In this document: piece after piece, positions 40,469 to 50,348 of the stretch
Numbering within the stretch: the first letter of the stretch is position 1
Layout of the letters: each line of letters starts with the position of its first letter
Made by a program: the position numbers and the translations under genes
Origin: Bacteroidales bacterium
GTDB lineage: Bacteria > Bacteroidota > Bacteroidia > Bacteroidales > UBA932
Length of the DNA: 64,000 nt
Direction: 5' to 3'
NCBI GenBank assembly: GCA_017625535.1
Contig: JAGAKR010000022.1
Location: forward strand, 30,349 to 94,348
Notes under the pieces: generated by a model
Told to the model about the DNA's origin: nothing
Database searches by the model: none
The model's input: the letters and a program-made list of their open reading frames with translations, nothing else

Positions 40469-40536
40469 TACGTTTTGTAAATTCCCGTAAAAATTGCCGG
40501 GAAGAAGTTACTCTGAATAATTAAAATAGAACATAT

Positions 40537-42051
40537 ATGGAATTGAATTTGAACGAGCAGGAGCTGAACAGGCGCAATGCTCTTGTACAGATGAGGGAAC
40601 TGGGAATTGAGCCGTATCCGGCTGCAATGTACCCTGTGAACGCAACTACAGAAGACATTAGAGAGAGATACAGCCCGGAGGAGGGCAACTTCCAGGATGT
40701 TGCCATTGCCGGCCGTATAATGAGCCGCAGGATTATGGGTGCAGCAGCATTCATAGAACTTATGGATGAGGAAGGCAGGGTTCAGGTTTATGTAAAAAGA
40801 GATGAGATCTGCCCCGGCGAAGACAAGACAATGTACAACACCGTATTCAAGAAACTTCTTGATATCGGAGACATCATAGGCATAAAAGGTTTTGCATTCG
40901 TAACCCAGACAGGCCAGAAATCTGTACACGCAAAAGAACTTACAGTACTCAGCAAATCATTGAGGGTACTCCCGATAGTAAAAGAGAAAGACGGAGAGGT
41001 ATTTGACGCATTCTCAGACCCTGAGCTCAGATACCGCCAGAGATATGTAGACCTCATCGTAAACCCTCAGGTAAGGGAGACATTCATGAAGAGGTCAAAG
41101 ATCATCTCAACAATGCGCCGCTTCTTTGATGAGAGGGGTTGCCTTGAGGTTGAGACCCCTATCCTCCAGCCTATACCGGGTGGTGCAACCGCAAGACCGT
41201 TCATCACCCACCACAACACTTTGGATATGCCTCTTTACCTGCGTATTGCAAACGAGCTGTATCTGAAGAGACTTATCGTTGGCGGCTACAAAGGTGTATA
41301 TGAGTTTGCAAAGAACTTCCGCAACGAGGGTATGGACAGAACCCACAACCCTGAGTTCACCTGTATGGAGATTTATGTTGCATACAAAGACTACAACTGG
41401 ATGATGGACTTTGTGGAGGAGATGCTCAAGACCGTTGCGCAGGCTGTAAACGGCACAACAAAAGTGAACATCAACGGCACAGAGGTTGATTTTGGTGCAG
41501 AATACAGAAGACTCCCTATGCTTGAGGCAATAAAGGAGTATGCCGGTGTTGACATTGAGGGAATGAGCGAGGCCGAGCTGCGCGAAACCTGCAAGAAACT
41601 GCACGTGGAGGTTGACGAGAAGATGGGTGAGGGCAAACTCATTGATGCAATCTTTGGTGAGTATTGCGAGAAACACCTTATCCAGCCTACATTCATTACA
41701 GACTACCCTGTTTCAATGTCACCTCTTACAAAACGCCACAGGAGCAAACCTAACCTCACAGAGCGTTTTGAGCTGTTTGTATGTGGAAAGGAACTTGCAA
41801 ATGCATACAGCGAGCTCAATGACCCTATAGACCAGCTGGCACGCTTTGAGGACCAGTTGAAACTCAAGGACAAGGGTGATGACGAGGCTATGTACATAGA
41901 TATGGACTTTGTACGTGCACTTGAGTACGGTATGCCACCTACATCAGGTATGGGTATTGGAATAGACCGTCTTACAATGTTCATGACAGGCCAGACAACC
42001 ATCCAGGATGTTCTTTTCTTCCCTCAGATGAGACCGGAGAGCTACAAGTAA
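40537..42051 (+). CDS. lysS: Lysyl-tRNA synthetase, class II
   Basis: The 504 residues have an N-terminal OB-fold tRNA-binding domain (about 50-150) and a class II core. Motif 2 is [20 protein letters not shown], and motif 3 is [20 protein letters not shown]. It matches the LysS/LysU type in length and ends with a hairpin terminator at 42069-42100. Confidence 0.97.
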   Translation: MELNLNEQELNRRNALVQMRELGIEPYPAAMYPVNATTEDIRERYSPEEGNFQDVAIAGRIMSRRIMGAAAFIELMDEEGRVQVYVKRDEICPGEDKTMYNTVFKKLLDIGDIIGIKGFAFVTQTGQKSVHAKELTVLSKSLRVLPIVKEKDGEVFDAFSDPELRYRQRYVDLIVNPQVRETFMKRSKIISTMRRFFDERGCLEVETPILQPIPGGATARPFITHHNTLDMPLYLRIANELYLKRLIVGGYKGVYEFAKNFRNEGMDRTHNPEFTCMEIYVAYKDYNWMMDFVEEMLKTVAQAVNGTTKVNINGTEVDFGAEYRRLPMLEAIKEYAGVDIEGMSEAELRETCKKLHVEVDEKMGEGKLIDAIFGEYCEKHLIQPTFITDYPVSMSPLTKRHRSKPNLTERFELFVCGKELANAYSELNDPIDQLARFEDQLKLKDKGDDEAMYIDMDFVRALEYGMPPTSGMGIGIDRLTMFMTGQTTIQDVLFFPQMRPESYK

Positions 42052-42068
42052 CAAACCTATTGACACAG

Positions 42069-42100
42069 TCCGGCGGCAGAAAAGGCTGCCGGATTTTTTT
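42069..42100 (+). terminator. Intrinsic terminator after lysS
   Basis: A GC-rich hairpin (CGGCAG at 42074 with CTGCCG at 42086, plus TCCGGC/GCCGGA as an alternative stem) is followed by seven T. Confidence 0.8.
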
Positions 42101-42106
42101 AATGAT

Positions 42107-42925
42107 ATGGAGATTCAGGAAATCACATCCGCCCAGAACCCCAAAATAAAGGATACCGCAACCCTTATTGAAAAATCAAGGGAGCGCCGCTCCAGAAAAC
42201 TCTTTGTAGTGGAGGGGGTAAGGGAGACCGCTGCCTGCATAAGGAACGGCTACACAATAAGGAGCATCTTCTTCAACAACGGGATAGTATCCCCCAAACA
42301 GATAGAGGATCTGTTCCCCGCAGGATCCGCTGCAAAACCCGGAATTTTCTCTGTCACCCCTGCAGCATACTCAAAAATTGCCTACAGGGAAAACACAGAG
42401 GGAATTGTTGCAGTTGTAGAGGAAAAACAACTCAAACTGCAGGACATCAAGTTCGGGAAGAGATGGGAACACCCCCTTGTACTTGTGGTTGAAAGTGTGG
42501 AGAAACCCGGCAACCTTGGGGCCCTCCTCCGCACTGCAGATGCCTGTGGTGTAGATGCTGTGCTCGTATGTGACCCTCTTACAGACCTTTTCAACCCTAA
42601 CCTCATCCGCTCCAGCCTTGGAGGCATCTTTACAAACCAGGTTGCAGCCTGTACAAATGAGGAGGCTCTGGAATGGCTCCGCTCCAACAACATAAACATC
42701 TTCACAGCCCAACTGCAGGACTCCCAGTGGTACTACAACACCAATATGGCAGCCCCAACCGCCATAGTTATGGGAACAGAATCCACCGGCCTTACAGAGT
42801 TCTGGCGCAAGGCATCCAATGCCAAAATAAAAATACCTATGCTGGGGGAACTGGATTCCCTGAATGTATCTGTCTCCGCCGCAGTCCTCTGCTACGAGGC
42901 TGTAAGGCAAAGGTGCAGCAAATAG
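42107..42925 (+). CDS. SpoU/TrmH-family RNA 2'-O-methyltransferase
   Basis: The 272 residues have an N-terminal substrate-binding domain (IQEITSAQNPKIKDTATL) and the knotted SPOUT fold. Its SAM motifs are NLGALLRTADACGVDAVLV, VMGTESTGLTEFW and IPMLGELDSLNVSVSAAVLC. These match the RlmB/TsnR group that methylates rRNA or tRNA ribose; the exact target cannot be told. It starts just after the lysS terminator and has no obvious promoter of its own. Confidence 0.9.
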   Translation: MEIQEITSAQNPKIKDTATLIEKSRERRSRKLFVVEGVRETAACIRNGYTIRSIFFNNGIVSPKQIEDLFPAGSAAKPGIFSVTPAAYSKIAYRENTEGIVAVVEEKQLKLQDIKFGKRWEHPLVLVVESVEKPGNLGALLRTADACGVDAVLVCDPLTDLFNPNLIRSSLGGIFTNQVAACTNEEALEWLRSNNINIFTAQLQDSQWYYNTNMAAPTAIVMGTESTGLTEFWRKASNAKIKIPMLGELDSLNVSVSAAVLCYEAVRQRCSK

Positions 42926-42972
42926 GATTCTCCGCAAACAAAACCAGAATAAAATTGTCTTAAAGCAAACAG

Positions 42973-44475
42973 ATGCTTATGAGACAATTTTTTTTGTATG
43001 CCACAATAATCCCGATGGCTGTACTCCTGAACACCGCCTCCGGGTATGCCCAATCCACTCTGCAGGCCGCAACGGAAGCAGACAGGGAGGAAACATACAC
43101 CCTTACCCTTGAGGAAGCCGTATCAATCCTTCAGCAGCACAACAACGCAATAAAGATATCCCGCAATACCGTTGAGGCGGCAAGGGCCCGCAGGCAGCAG
43201 TTGCAGTCCGCATGGTACCCCACAATAATGGCAGCCGGAGGATATATGCATTTTTCAAACGACATATCCGCAGATGCCAATGTAGGGGAACTTTCTCAGG
43301 GAATAGCCGCAAACCTGCCGGAGAGCATCAAGGGGCTTGAACAGATAATCTCACAACTCATCCCCCAATTCCAGCAGATTATTACCTCCATTGGGAGCTC
43401 AACCCTCTCCGTACCACTTATAGAGCAGGATGTAACCACTTTTGATGCAGTAGCACTCTGGCCCCTGATAACCGGAGGGAAAAGGATATGGGCAGGCAGA
43501 ATAGGCAAGGAGCTTGAGGAATCGGCCCGGCATCTGGAAACACTCACCTCCAACGCCCAGATGGCCCTTATGCTCAATGCCTACTACACACTAAAATTAT
43601 CTCGCAAGGCGGAGCAGATGCAGCAGGAAAACCTCCAATATATGAACCGGCTGCACCACAACGCATCAAGGCTTATGCAGGAAGGTTTCATAAACAAAGC
43701 AGAATACCTGGTGGTGCAGGTGGCGGCAGACGAAGCCTCAAGGGAATATGAATCTGCCCTCCAGAACACACGCACAGCAGCGGATGCCCTCAATGCCATA
43801 TTGGGCAAGAGGCTCAAAGATGCAATACCCCAGGGAAATTTCTTTGTCCTGGATTCTCTTCCCGACATAAATACCCTCTACGGACGCATACTGCAGCACA
43901 ACCCCCAACTGAAAATCCTCCAGAGCCAGGAGGAGATTCTTGAGAACAAAGTAAAGATTGCCAAGAGCAACTACATACCCAACTTTGCCCTCTTTGCCAA
44001 ACAGAACCTCTACTCCAGGAATATCCCCAAAAACCTGATGCCCCGCACCACAATAGGGGTTGCAATGCAATGGGAGATATTCAACGGCTTTGCAAGGGAA
44101 AAGGAGATAAAGGCTGGGAAACTGGAACTGGAGGAGATGGAATATACCTCAGCCCAGGCCGGAAACGACCTCCTCACAGCAGCACAGGCCCTGAGGGGGA
44201 AGATGTCTGATGCATCACACAGCATCCGCACCCTGCAGAAGACCATCCTCCTTGCCAAGGAACTCCTCCGCGAGAGGGAAAAGAGTTTTGCAGAGGGGAT
44301 GTGCACCTCCACAGACATTGTGGCGGCACGCACTGCACTCACCCGGGCACAGACTGCCCTTGAAATGGCCGGATGGCAATACTGCACCTCTCTGGCCGCA
44401 CTTCTTGCCCTGAGTTCAGAAACAGACGAATTCATAAGGCTGCACAACGCATCCGCTCCAATAACAGGCAACTGA
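42973..44475 (+). CDS. TolC-family outer-membrane efflux protein
   Basis: The 500 residues carry a signal peptide (YATIIPMAVLLNTASGYAQ) and two repeats of the OEP helical/barrel domain. The first starts TLTLEEAVSILQQHNNAIKI; the second is near residues 300-480 and includes PNFALFAKQNLYSRNI. Long coiled-coil helices form the periplasmic tunnel. It is the first gene of a tripartite export operon, followed by HlyD-type and ABC-2-type genes. Confidence 0.9.
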   Translation: MLMRQFFLYATIIPMAVLLNTASGYAQSTLQAATEADREETYTLTLEEAVSILQQHNNAIKISRNTVEAARARRQQLQSAWYPTIMAAGGYMHFSNDISADANVGELSQGIAANLPESIKGLEQIISQLIPQFQQIITSIGSSTLSVPLIEQDVTTFDAVALWPLITGGKRIWAGRIGKELEESARHLETLTSNAQMALMLNAYYTLKLSRKAEQMQQENLQYMNRLHHNASRLMQEGFINKAEYLVVQVAADEASREYESALQNTRTAADALNAILGKRLKDAIPQGNFFVLDSLPDINTLYGRILQHNPQLKILQSQEEILENKVKIAKSNYIPNFALFAKQNLYSRNIPKNLMPRTTIGVAMQWEIFNGFAREKEIKAGKLELEEMEYTSAQAGNDLLTAAQALRGKMSDASHSIRTLQKTILLAKELLREREKSFAEGMCTSTDIVAARTALTRAQTALEMAGWQYCTSLAALLALSSETDEFIRLHNASAPITGN

Positions 44476-44489
44476 CAAAACAGCACACT

Positions 44490-45491
44490 ATGGATACAGA
44501 CAACAAACTCATTTTAAAGATAACAACCCTCATTGTTGTTATAGTGGCAATCATCTCCATATTCGGGATGGTGCTCTACAAAGACTCACCCACCCTCCTG
44601 CAGGGGCAGGTGGAATGCACCCAGATAAAGATATCGGGAAAACTCCTTGGAAGGATTGAAAAATTCAATGTAAAGGAGGGGGATTATGTAAAGGCCGGGG
44701 ATACCCTCCTCCTGATAAACAGTCCGGAGGCAGATGCCCTTATGCTCAGCGCCTCTGCCATGAAAGATGCCGCCGCCTCTGAAAACCGCAAGATAGACAA
44801 AGGGGCCAGGGAACAGATTACCGCCTCACTTAAAGAGGCCTGGCTTGCGGCTCAGGCCCAGGCCAATGTGGCGGCAAGCACAAATGAAAGGATTGAAAGG
44901 CTCTACAAAGACAGTGTTGCAACACTGCAGCGCAAAGAGGAGGCCAATGCACTTGCAAGTGCCGCTGCCGCTGCCGAGAGAGCAGCCAGATACCAGTATG
45001 AAATGGCCCTTGAAGGGGCTCAACAAGAAGATAAAGAGGCTGCAAAAGCACTTGTAGAGGCGGCACAGGGAGGAGTTGATGAAGTTAAGGCCCTGCTCAA
45101 AGACAGCAGGCTCACCGCCCCGGCAGACGGAATGATATCGGAAATATACCCTTCACAGGGGGAACTGGTTATGCCCGGAGCCTCCATAATGAACCTGCTG
45201 GTACTGGAAGATGCCCACGTGGTGCTCAACATCCCGGAAAATCTCCTCCACCACTTCCGCCAAGGGAAAAAATTCAAAGGGAAAGTCCCTGCCCTAAACA
45301 ATGCCGAAATGGAATTTGAGGTGTACTATACCTCTCCGCTCGGCAGTTATGCAACCTGGCAGAGCAGCAGGCAGAGCGGATCATACGATCTTGTAACCTT
45401 TAAGGTAAAGGCACGCCCCCACAAGCATACAAAAGAGGCCTCCCAACTCCGTCCGGGAATGAGTGTAATAATCCATTATAAAGAGAAATAA
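44490..45491 (+). CDS. HlyD-family membrane-fusion protein
   Basis: From the ATG at 44490 the 333 residues have one N-terminal membrane helix (IVVIVAIISIFGMVLY), a biotinyl-lipoyl-like segment (GKLLGRIEKFNVKEGDYVKA) and a long Ala/Glu-rich coiled-coil hairpin (about 85-215). The second lipoyl half (RLTAPADGMISEIYPSQGEL) and a beta-barrel end (LRPGMSVIIHY) follow. It bridges the TolC protein and the inner-membrane transporter. An upstream in-frame ATG would overlap the tolC end and precede the membrane helix unnaturally. Confidence 0.9.
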   Translation: MDTDNKLILKITTLIVVIVAIISIFGMVLYKDSPTLLQGQVECTQIKISGKLLGRIEKFNVKEGDYVKAGDTLLLINSPEADALMLSASAMKDAAASENRKIDKGAREQITASLKEAWLAAQAQANVAASTNERIERLYKDSVATLQRKEEANALASAAAAAERAARYQYEMALEGAQQEDKEAAKALVEAAQGGVDEVKALLKDSRLTAPADGMISEIYPSQGELVMPGASIMNLLVLEDAHVVLNIPENLLHHFRQGKKFKGKVPALNNAEMEFEVYYTSPLGSYATWQSSRQSGSYDLVTFKVKARPHKHTKEASQLRPGMSVIIHYKEK

Positions 45492-45503
45492 ACCACCCTA
45501 ACA

Positions 45504-47714
45504 ATGAAAAGGACAAGACTCCTCATAACTGCAACAGCAATACCGCTGTTCTCACTCATCTTTATGGCCACCATATTTGGAGACGGTAAAATAGAGGATC
45601 TCCCCATAGGGGTGGTAGACGGCTCAAACACCTCTTTCTCCCAGGAAATCATAAGGAGGGCAGATGCCTCCCCTGTTCTGAAGATAAAACAGGAACACAT
45701 CTTCAGCAACCGGGCCCAGGCAAAAGAGGCTATGCAGAATATGGAGATATACGGGTACATTGCAATACCGCAGGATTTTACCCAAGACCTGCTAAAAGGG
45801 GAAACACCCGCTGTGGAGTGCCACTTCCACTACGCCCTGCTTGCCATAGGAGGTGAGATACAGGGTGCTATTGTAAAGGCATTGGGAAGCACCTCCGCAT
45901 CCCTGGTGGGTGAATACGGGAACAATGCAGGGCTTTCCACATACCAGCAGCAGGCCATAACATTCCCTACCAACGGAGTCTTTACATCTACATACAACAG
46001 TTCTCTCAATTACGGGGTGTTCCTCTCATACCCTTTCTTCTTCATATTCTTCCAGATATTCATACTTACATTTACCGTATATGTCATTGGAACAGATATG
46101 GATAGGAAGTGGCTTGCCGGATCATCTGGAAGTATGGCCAAAGCCGTATGGAGGAGACTGCTCCCCTATGCCGCAATCTTTGTGCTCCAGGCCGTTGCCG
46201 CAAACTTCACATTCTTTTTCCTTAAAGAGATACCCCTGCAGGGGAACTTCCTTGCTGCAAACATCTCCTCCATCCTGCTGGTAATTGCAACTATTGCCCT
46301 TGGATGCGCAATAATCTCCATAATTCCCAAAATATCCATAGCAATAAGCATAGCATCAATGCTGGGTGCACTTGGAGCAACAGCATCAGGGGTCACATTC
46401 CCCATAGAGAACATGTACCCTGTGTTCAGGGTCATATGCAGCCTCTTCCCTGTAAGGCATTTTATACTGGCCTACCAGGCCTTTGCCTACAACAACGCCG
46501 GATTTGAATACAGCTGGGGAAATTATGCAGTCCTGCTGCTCACAATTGCAATATGCCTTGCAGCCCTTCCGCTCCTCAAAAGGGCAATCCTCAAGGGATG
46601 GACCTCCCCACTCCCGTCAATGTGGGGTGTTGCCATAGTAATGCTGGGCGGCACCATAGGTTACGGCTTCCTCTATGGCCTCCTCTATGCCCCAAATACA
46701 GTAACAGAGGTTCCCGTTGCAGTTGCAGACCTCTCCGGGAGCCCCCTCAGCCGTGAATACATCCGAAAACTTGATGCAACACAGGGAATACACATATACG
46801 CAGAATGCGGCAATCTGCAGCAGGCCGCCACACTTATGGAATCCGCCAGGGCTAAGGGAATCATCTGTATTCCTCCCGATTTTGCCACCCGCGTGGCACA
46901 GGGCGAAGAGGCCATTTTTGCAGTATACGAAACCACTGCCTCCTTCCTCTACTACCTTACAATACAGAAGGCAGCCGCATCCACAATGCAGGAGTTGAAC
47001 AACACCCTCCGCATCTCAACCGTAAACTCCCTCCCGCTGGCCCAAAAACTGCAGATGGCACAGACACCTTCCTTCAAAACAGATACCGTTGCCGTATACA
47101 ACAGCAACGGGGGATACGGCTCATACCTCCTCCCCATAGCAATAATTGTAATACTTTTCCAGACAATGCTTATGAGCGGAGGGATACTTGCCGGAAGCGG
47201 CACAATGCACCCCTACAGATACCTTCCCCTCCTTGCTGCGGGGTATTTTCTCCTCTCATTTTTCCTTACGGGGCTCATTCCCCGCCTGTTCAACCTCCCT
47301 TCGCTCGCCTCCCCGGTTGAACTCTACCTCTTCCTGCTGCTCTTCATCCTTGCCACTGCTGCCTTCACAGCGTGCGCAACCCTTACGCTCAAAGATCCGG
47401 AAGAGGTTATGCTCTATGTCCCCTTCTTCTCCGTAGGTCTTATTTTTTTGTCGGGAACATCATTCCCAATGGTGCAGATACCTCATTTCTGGCAAGTTGT
47501 GCACTACATTTTTCCAACCTCCCCAGCCATTGAAGGGTATATAAAACTCAACTCAATGGGGGGCAACCTGCACAATGTTGTGCCCCAGATGACTCTGCTG
47601 CTGGCACAACTGCTCATTTACGGCACAATATTCCACCTTTACTCCCGGAAAATTGTACATTTGCACAGAAAAAAAACACAAAGAAAAGACAAATGGCAAA
47701 ATGCGGACTCATAG
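45504..47714 (+). CDS. Fused tandem ABC-2-type permease
   Basis: The 736 residues contain two ABC-2 permease halves in one chain. The first (1-370) has an N-terminal helix, an extracytoplasmic domain (DLPIGVVDGSNTSFSQEIIR) and five C-terminal helices. The second (about 375-736) repeats this with VPVAVADLSGSPLSREYIRK and another helix set. Each half resembles YhgE/Pip-type or YbhR-like transporters. No ATPase gene is in the operon, so the ATPase is encoded elsewhere or not used. Its end overlaps aroE by 22 bases. Confidence 0.85.
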   Translation: MKRTRLLITATAIPLFSLIFMATIFGDGKIEDLPIGVVDGSNTSFSQEIIRRADASPVLKIKQEHIFSNRAQAKEAMQNMEIYGYIAIPQDFTQDLLKGETPAVECHFHYALLAIGGEIQGAIVKALGSTSASLVGEYGNNAGLSTYQQQAITFPTNGVFTSTYNSSLNYGVFLSYPFFFIFFQIFILTFTVYVIGTDMDRKWLAGSSGSMAKAVWRRLLPYAAIFVLQAVAANFTFFFLKEIPLQGNFLAANISSILLVIATIALGCAIISIIPKISIAISIASMLGALGATASGVTFPIENMYPVFRVICSLFPVRHFILAYQAFAYNNAGFEYSWGNYAVLLLTIAICLAALPLLKRAILKGWTSPLPSMWGVAIVMLGGTIGYGFLYGLLYAPNTVTEVPVAVADLSGSPLSREYIRKLDATQGIHIYAECGNLQQAATLMESARAKGIICIPPDFATRVAQGEEAIFAVYETTASFLYYLTIQKAAASTMQELNNTLRISTVNSLPLAQKLQMAQTPSFKTDTVAVYNSNGGYGSYLLPIAIIVILFQTMLMSGGILAGSGTMHPYRYLPLLAAGYFLLSFFLTGLIPRLFNLPSLASPVELYLFLLLFILATAAFTACATLTLKDPEEVMLYVPFFSVGLIFLSGTSFPMVQIPHFWQVVHYIFPTSPAIEGYIKLNSMGGNLHNVVPQMTLLLAQLLIYGTIFHLYSRKIVHLHRKKTQRKDKWQNADS

Positions 47715-48442
47715 GCAACCCCATTTCCCATTCCAAAAGCCCTGCCCTGTTCAGGGCTGCATACGGAGAGGGGCCGCACACATATTCCCTTATAGAGGCG
47801 CCAACCTGCCAAAAGGCAATGCAACGCTTTAGAGAAGAGGGATTTACCGGAATAAATATAACCTCCCCATTCAAAGATGAGGTAATGGAATATGTATCTC
47901 TTCCCGACAGTATCTCCTCTACCCTTGGAAGCGCCAACACAATAATTTCCCGCAACGGGGAACTTCACTCCTACAACACAGATTATTACGGGGTAAGGAA
48001 CACCCTGGAGGCATTCATCCCCAATCCGGGATGCAGGGCCCTGGTGATTGGTGCCGGAGGTGCCGGAAAGGCTGCCGCACTGGCGGTGAAGGATATGGGG
48101 CTGGATGTATATTTTGCAAACAGGAGTTCCCACGCGGCAGCACCGTTTGCCCAAAAGATTGGGGTTGAATATGTGCCGCTGGATAAGATCCCCCTCCTCC
48201 TCCCGCAGACAGATATAATTGTATACAATCTCTCAATGGAGATTGAGCCCCTGCGCGGAGTGTCGCTACAGGGAAAAATTGTATTTGAGGCAAATTATGT
48301 TCATCCAAACCTGGCCCACAGAGATGCCGGACTCTATATAGACGGCAGATACTGGCTTTATAATCAAGCTATTCCCGCATTCAGGCTCTTTACAGGAGAA
48401 GAGCCACTTACAGCACCCATGAAAGAGGTTATGGGGCTGTAG
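47693..48442 (+). CDS. aroE: Shikimate dehydrogenase
   Basis: AroE reduces 3-dehydroshikimate to shikimate with NADPH. The 249 residues include the substrate site LIGNPISHSKSPALFRAAYG, the catalytic Lys region NITSPFKDEVMEY, and the NADPH motif VIGAGGAGKAAALAVKDMGL. It is on the short side for the family. The first 22 bases overlap the permease gene, suggesting translational coupling. Confidence 0.92.
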   Translation: MAKCGLIGNPISHSKSPALFRAAYGEGPHTYSLIEAPTCQKAMQRFREEGFTGINITSPFKDEVMEYVSLPDSISSTLGSANTIISRNGELHSYNTDYYGVRNTLEAFIPNPGCRALVIGAGGAGKAAALAVKDMGLDVYFANRSSHAAAPFAQKIGVEYVPLDKIPLLLPQTDIIVYNLSMEIEPLRGVSLQGKIVFEANYVHPNLAHRDAGLYIDGRYWLYNQAIPAFRLFTGEEPLTAPMKEVMGL

Positions 48443-48507
48443 CATTGGAGTATGCAATATGTGGAAAACTTTTGCCATTTTTTTATCCCTATATGCAAAT
48501 AAAATTG

Positions 48508-48515
48508 TAATTTTG
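48508..48515 (+). promoter_or_regulatory. -7 element of ssb
   Basis: TAATTTTG fits TAnnTTTG and lies 22 bases upstream of the ssb ATG at 48538. The -33 position is not conserved. Confidence 0.4.
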
Positions 48516-48537
48516 ACTGCTAAAAAAACGCTAAGAG

Positions 48538-48960
48538 ATGTCATTCAACAAGGTTATACTTATAGGTAACGTGGGAAAAGATCCTGAGGTGAGACACTTG
48601 GAGACAGGTGTTGCGGTAGCCTCTTTCACTTTGGCCACTACAGAAAGGTACAGGAACAGGGCCGGAGAACTGCAGGACCAGACAGAATGGCACAATATCG
48701 TTTGCTGGAGGAATCTGGCCGAACTTTCCGAGAAATACATAAAGAAAGGTGCCCAGATTTTTGTGGAAGGGAAGATACGTACAAGGAGCTGGTCAGACCA
48801 GACCGGTGCAAAGAGATACACAACCGAGATAGTGGCAGACAACATAAGGCTGCTCGACAGGAAGGGTTCCGTACCTGCCGCTCCGGCAGAGGTTCAGGCA
48901 CCTGCGCCAAGTTTCTCCGCTCCGGTTGTTGAAGACACCTCGGATGACCTTCCGTTCTAA
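48538..48960 (+). CDS. ssb: Single-stranded DNA-binding protein
   Basis: The 140 residues have the OB fold (NKVILIGNVGKDPEVRHLET and EWHNIVCWRNLAELSEKYIK), a Pro/Ala-rich linker, and the acidic C-terminal tip DDLPF that recruits repair and replication proteins. purA follows after 42 bases. Confidence 0.96.
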   Translation: MSFNKVILIGNVGKDPEVRHLETGVAVASFTLATTERYRNRAGELQDQTEWHNIVCWRNLAELSEKYIKKGAQIFVEGKIRTRSWSDQTGAKRYTTEIVADNIRLLDRKGSVPAAPAEVQAPAPSFSAPVVEDTSDDLPF

Positions 48961-49002
48961 CTTTACAAAACTTGAAACAAACCAAAATCAGATAAAATTT
49001 TT

Positions 49003-50274
49003 ATGAAAGTAGATGTAGTACTGGGCCTTCAATGGGGCGACGAAGGCAAGGGTAAAATTGTAGACGTTCTTGCAAACTCATACCCTGTCATTGCCAGATT
49101 CCAGGGTGGTCCAAACGCAGGTCACTCTCTGCATTTTGAGGGCAAGAAGTTTGTACTTCACACAGTTCCATCGGGAGTATTCAGGAAAAATGCAGTAAAT
49201 ATCATAGGTAATGGTGTGGTAATAGATCCTATCATCTTCAAGGAAGAGTGTATGGAGATTGAGGCTACAGGTGTTCCTGTAAGGGAGAGGGTTGTTATCT
49301 CCAAGAAAGCCCACCTTATACTTCCTACCCATAGAATCATTGATGCCGCATCAGAGGCTGCAAAAGGCAAATCAAAGATCGGTTCTACTCTCAAAGGTAT
49401 AGGACCTACATATATGGACAAGACCGGTCGCGCCGGCCTGAGGGTTGGAGACATCCTTGCTGCAGACTTTGCAGACAGGTTCCTTACCCTAAAGAACAAG
49501 CACATCGCATACCTTACCCAATACGATTACGAGTACAATGCAGAGGAGAAGGAGAGCGAGTGGATGGAGGCTATTGAGTACCTCAAGACATTCAAGCTTG
49601 TGGATGGTGAGTATGTTGCCAACAAATACCTTGCAGAGAACAAGAAAATCCTTGCAGAGGGTGCTCAGGGCACAATGCTGGATGTAGACTTCGGTTCATA
49701 TCCATTCGTTACATCATCTTCAACAACCTGTGCAGGTGTATGTACAGGTCTGGGAGTTGCCCCTACCAAAATAGGCAAGGTTTACGGTATCTTCAAGGCA
49801 TATTGTACAAGGGTTGGAAGCGGTCCGTTCCCTACAGAGCTCAACGATGAAACCGGCGAGGAACTCAGAAAGAAAGGCTTTGAGTTCGGTGCAACCACAG
49901 GACGTCCAAGAAGGACAGGCTGGCTGGATCTTCCTGCACTCAAATATGCAATTATGCTCGATGGCGTAACTGAACTCATTATGATGAAGGCAGACGTATT
50001 GGACACCTTCGATACCATCAAAGTTGCAACCGGCTACAAGGTTGACGGTGTTGAGACAGACCAGGTTCCTTACGACACATACGCAGAGATTGAGCCAATC
50101 TACAAAGAGTTCAAAGGATGGAACAAAGACCTTTCACAGATTACAAGAGAGGAGGAACTTCCGTTCGAGTTCATGAACTATGTAAGATTCATTGAGAAAG
50201 AACTTAATGTTCCTATTTCAGTGATTTCACTTGGGCCAGACAGGGTTCAGACCATTTTCCGCAACGAGGAATAA
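49003..50274 (+). CDS. purA: Adenylosuccinate synthetase
   Basis: PurA joins IMP and aspartate using GTP in AMP synthesis. The 423 residues begin with the signature LGLQWGDEGKGKIVDVLAN and include GPNAGHSLHF, the IMP/GTP sites TLKGIGPTYMDKTGR and EGAQGTMLDVDFGSYP, and GATTGRPRRTGWLDLPALKY. It is full length and ends at a hairpin terminator. Confidence 0.97.
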   Translation: MKVDVVLGLQWGDEGKGKIVDVLANSYPVIARFQGGPNAGHSLHFEGKKFVLHTVPSGVFRKNAVNIIGNGVVIDPIIFKEECMEIEATGVPVRERVVISKKAHLILPTHRIIDAASEAAKGKSKIGSTLKGIGPTYMDKTGRAGLRVGDILAADFADRFLTLKNKHIAYLTQYDYEYNAEEKESEWMEAIEYLKTFKLVDGEYVANKYLAENKKILAEGAQGTMLDVDFGSYPFVTSSSTTCAGVCTGLGVAPTKIGKVYGIFKAYCTRVGSGPFPTELNDETGEELRKKGFEFGATTGRPRRTGWLDLPALKYAIMLDGVTELIMMKADVLDTFDTIKVATGYKVDGVETDQVPYDTYAEIEPIYKEFKGWNKDLSQITREEELPFEFMNYVRFIEKELNVPISVISLGPDRVQTIFRNEE

Positions 50275-50303
50275 TTCAGGCATCCCTGCCGCTTAAAATA
50301 AAG

Positions 50304-50329
50304 AAAGCACCCGGAAAGGGTGCTTTTTT
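50304..50329. terminator. Intrinsic terminator after purA
   Basis: AAAGCACCC and GGGTGCTTT form a 9-bp stem with loop GGAAA, followed by T residues. It also faces the convergent thioredoxin gene. Confidence 0.85.
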
Positions 50330-50348
50330 ATTGTTGCTGTCGGGAAGA

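Noticed and set aside
40387-40929. 180-codon minus-strand frame over the lysS start
   Set aside because: It covers the lysS promoter and N-terminus, and its composition (Phe, Cys, Leu) is that of an antisense shadow.
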